Under the pieces are notes generated by a model. The model ran no database searches, was not told the origin of the DNA, and saw only the letters and a program-made list of their open reading frames with translations. 64,000 nucleotides of DNA from contig NZ_JAOQNG010000010.1 in NCBI RefSeq assembly GCF_025961225.1, forward strand, positions 1,664,501 to 1,728,500, given 5' to 3'. Origin of the DNA: Azospirillum canadense. Its GTDB lineage: Bacteria > Pseudomonadota > Alphaproteobacteria > Azospirillales > Azospirillaceae. The translations under genes and the position numbers were made by a program. This document shows positions 61,813 through 64,000 of the stretch, in pieces (position 1 is the first letter of the stretch; each line of letters begins with the position of its first letter).

Positions 61813-62823
61813 ATGACCCGGCGCATCGGCACGCTGGCCCTGCTCGCCGCATCGGCCAGCCTTCTCGCCGGCTGGTCCCCGCCGCCCGCATCGGCGGCGG
61901 ACGGCGGAGCCCTGGTGCTGGAGCGGACGATCCCCCTAGGCGATGTCTCCGGCCGGATCGATCACTTCGCCATCGACCTCGCCCGGCGGCGCCTCTTCGT
62001 CGCCGAACTCGGCAACGGCACGGTCGGCGTGCTCGACCTCGCCCAAGGCAAGGTCATTCATCGGCTGACCGGGCTGAAGGAGCCTCAGGGCATCGGCTAC
62101 GTGCCGGGAGTGGACACCGTCTACGTGGCGAGCGGCGGCGACGGCACCGTCCGCCGGTTCCGCGGTGAGGACTTCGCCGCCCTCGATACGGTGAAGCTCG
62201 GGGACGACGCCGACAACGTCCGCGTCGACGCGTCCGCCGACCAAGTGATCGTCGGGTACGGGAACGGCACCCTGGCGGTGCTGGAGGCTGGGTCTGGAAA
62301 GACGCTCGGCGCGATCAGGCTCGATGGGCACCCGGAGTCCTTCCGGCTGGAACCGAACGGCCCGCGCGTCTTCGTGAACGTCCCCGACGCGCGGCAGGTC
62401 GCGGTCGTCGACCGCAACGAGAGCCGTCAGGTCGCCACCTGGACGTTGAGCGGCGCCGGAGCCAACTTCCCGATGGCGCTCGACGCCGCAACCGGGCGTC
62501 TTGCGGTCGTCTACCGCAAGCCCGCCACCCTCGCCGTCTTCGACACCGCGCGGGGCGAGGTCGTCGCGCGGCTTCCCACCTGCGGCGACGCTGATGACGT
62601 GTTCGTCGACAGCAAGCGCCAGCGCCTCTACATCAGCTGCGGCGAAGGCGCGCTCGCCGTCCTCCAGAGACAGGGCGACGTCTACCAGGACATCGGGCGA
62701 ATTCCGACCGTCCCCGGCGCGCGAACGTCGCTCTGGGTTCCGGAACTGGACCGCCTCTTCCTCGGGGTACGGGCAAGCGGACGGGAGGCCGCGGCGGTCC
62801 GGGTGTATCGACCGGTGCCGTAG
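61813..62823 (+). CDS. Secreted YncE-like beta-propeller protein
   Basis: This 336-residue protein has a signal peptide (LLAASASLLAGW, then PASAADG, cleavage near residue 29) and then repeated four-strand blades of the YncE/40-residue type, such as LFVAELGNGTVGVLDLAQGKV, VYVASGGDGTVRRF, VIVGYGNGTLAVLEA and LYISCGEGALAVLQ. Such propellers bind proteins or DNA, or carry cofactors; the partner is unknown. It is transcribed with the DUF1259 gene. Confidence 0.82.
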   Translation: MTRRIGTLALLAASASLLAGWSPPPASAADGGALVLERTIPLGDVSGRIDHFAIDLARRRLFVAELGNGTVGVLDLAQGKVIHRLTGLKEPQGIGYVPGVDTVYVASGGDGTVRRFRGEDFAALDTVKLGDDADNVRVDASADQVIVGYGNGTLAVLEAGSGKTLGAIRLDGHPESFRLEPNGPRVFVNVPDARQVAVVDRNESRQVATWTLSGAGANFPMALDAATGRLAVVYRKPATLAVFDTARGEVVARLPTCGDADDVFVDSKRQRLYISCGEGALAVLQRQGDVYQDIGRIPTVPGARTSLWVPELDRLFLGVRASGREAAAVRVYRPVP

Positions 62824-62849
62824 TGCTGCCGTTCCTCCGACGCCTTGTT

Positions 62850-63060
62850 GAAGTGATGGACGCCATCGCGGCGGGGATCCGATCCGGTCGCAGGGATCAG
62901 GAAGAAGATGGCGTTCCGCATCGTCGCGTCACGCAACATCTTGGCGTAGGAGACGATCTCGACGTAGGCATCGGGATTGCCCAATATCCGACAAGCTCCT
63001 CGCAGTCCGGGGTCGGGTGGAACGGATAGCCGCGGGAAGCGGCCTTCGGTGTGACGACCG
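62850..63060 (-). pseudogene. Frameshifted remnant of an unidentified gene
   Basis: On the minus strand one frame reads GYPFHPTPDCEELVGYW and the next frame continues GNPDAYVEIVSYAKMLRDAT then MRNAIFFLIP. The two parts look like one protein broken by a single frameshift near 62985. No start, family or ribosome site is seen. The rest of the gap 62824-63216 appears non-coding. Confidence 0.35.
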
Positions 63061-63216
63061 GGGCTCCCGAACCCATGGCCCGGAGCTGGCAAGACGGAGT
63101 CCCTCCCCGCCAAGCTTTCCGCTGCTGAAAATCAGACCCCCGGATAAATCGTGATACTCCACGGTAAAGGCTTCCGCCGCCCGGTCCCCTAGGCTTCACG
63201 CAATGGGAGGGCCGAC

Positions 63217-64000
63217 ATGACGGTGATGCAGACTGTTTGGAATGGGGCGGCGGGTCAAAAGGCCGCCGGCCATCGGACAAGTGGACTGCCGGACGAAGCG
63301 GGGATTGGTGCACCGGCTCTGGTCGGGCGTCCCATGCCGCGGGTGGAGGATGGGGCGCTGCTGACCGGCGTGGCGCGCTACGCCGACGACCTGCCGGCCA
63401 AGCCGGGGACGCTCCACGCGGCGATCCTGCGCTCGCCCCACGCCCACGCCGAGATCCTGGACGCCGACATCGCCGCCGCCCTGGCGGTCCCCGGCGTGGC
63501 CGCGGTGGTCACCGGGGCCGACGCCAAGCGCTTCGCCAGCCCCTTCCTGGTCGGCGTGCGCGCACCGATGGAGCATTGGTGCCTGGCCGTCGACCGCGTC
63601 CGCCACGTCCGGGAACCCGTTGCGGTGGTGCTGGCGGACAGCCGCTATCAGGCGGAGGACGCGCTCGACCGCATCGCGGTGCGATACCGCCCGCTGCCAC
63701 CGGTCGCCTCGATCGCCCAGGCGCTGGACCCGGCGTCGGAACCGCTGCACCCGGCGCTCGGCTCCAACCTCGTCAACAGCCGCGGCTTTCATTACGGCGA
63801 CCCGGACGGCGCCTTCGCCCACGCGGCGCGGACGGTCTCCATTGATGTCGAATACCCCCGCAATTCCTGCACGCCGATGGAGTGCTTCGTCGTGCTGGCC
63901 GACCACGACGCGGCCGAGGACGCCTACGAAATCCTGTCGAACTTCTCCGGCCCCTTCGCGGTCCATCCGGTGATGGCCAAGGCGCTGAACGTTCCGGGAT
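63217..64000 (+). CDS. Molybdenum hydroxylase large subunit, second family (partial)
   Basis: The frame starts at ATG 63217 (GGGAGG upstream) and runs off the right edge after 261 codons. It shows VGRPMPRVEDGALLTGVARY, LHAAILRSPHAHAEI and the YRPLPPV hinge of the xanthine-dehydrogenase-family molybdopterin subunit, nearer to CO dehydrogenase/caffeine dehydrogenase-type chains. It differs from the picolinate-type subunit at 33898 and lies 22 kb away, so it probably starts a separate operon. Confidence 0.85.
   Translation, partial: MTVMQTVWNGAAGQKAAGHRTSGLPDEAGIGAPALVGRPMPRVEDGALLTGVARYADDLPAKPGTLHAAILRSPHAHAEILDADIAAALAVPGVAAVVTGADAKRFASPFLVGVRAPMEHWCLAVDRVRHVREPVAVVLADSRYQAEDALDRIAVRYRPLPPVASIAQALDPASEPLHPALGSNLVNSRGFHYGDPDGAFAHAARTVSIDVEYPRNSCTPMECFVVLADHDAAEDAYEILSNFSGPFAVHPVMAKALNVPG

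Overview
The window is about 68% GC and looks like a stretch of an Azospirillum chromosome, close to A. brasilense. The glutamate synthase subunits GltD (482 aa) and GltB (1515 aa, with the 36-residue propeptide before Cys37) match, from memory, the biochemically studied A. brasilense enzyme. The core genes dnaN, recF and gyrB follow, so this is chromosomal backbone rather than a plasmid. No rRNA, tRNA or CRISPR array was seen.

Layout. 1-3.1 kb: end of an unknown gene, an MFS transporter, and two AT-richer genes for 140-aa membrane proteins that look like diverged paralogues. 3.1-19.1 kb: housekeeping genes uppP, gltD-gltB, a GNAT acetyltransferase, an FzlA-like GST-fold protein, a TPR lipoprotein-like/periplasmic protein, an NAD(P)-binding protein, dnaN-recF and gyrB. 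19.1-22.3 kb: gene remnants, then a TetR regulator with an isochorismatase-fold hydrolase, divergent from an HpaB/4-hydroxybutyryl-CoA-dehydratase-like enzyme.

22.5-41.5 kb is an apparently complete picolinate (pyridine-2-carboxylate) catabolic island. Two divergent operons flank a MarR regulator. The leftward operon encodes a Rieske hydroxylase system, an MFS permease and the lower pathway NicE, NicD, NicX and NicF. The rightward operon encodes a TRAP binding protein, a three-subunit molybdenum hydroxylase, the TRAP membrane subunits and an amidohydrolase-family decarboxylase. The inferred route is picolinate, 6-hydroxypicolinate, 3,6-dihydroxypicolinate, 2,5-dihydroxypyridine, N-formylmaleamate, maleamate, maleate, fumarate. 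Three copies of a TCAGTATACC element sit on the promoters of both operons and of the MarR gene. The most striking gene joins a Rieske ferredoxin, an FAD reductase and the oxygenase alpha subunit in one 957-codon reading frame.

41.5-56.4 kb: an IS-like remnant in an AT-rich gap, then a giant secreted RTX protein gene (about 4,646 codons). It has 18 tandem units of RTX nonapeptides plus a serralysin-type cap and an EF-hand-like loop, followed by NIDO, Calx-beta, VWD, three more Calx-beta, further RTX repeats and a C-terminal secretion region. Two compensating frameshifts break it into three reading segments. No type I secretion genes lie beside it.

56.5-64 kb: a small unknown protein, a Tat-exported GH1 beta-glucosidase, a chrB-chrA chromate-resistance pair divergent from a DUF1259 protein and a YncE-like beta-propeller, a frameshifted remnant, and the start of a second xanthine-dehydrogenase-family large subunit that runs off the end.
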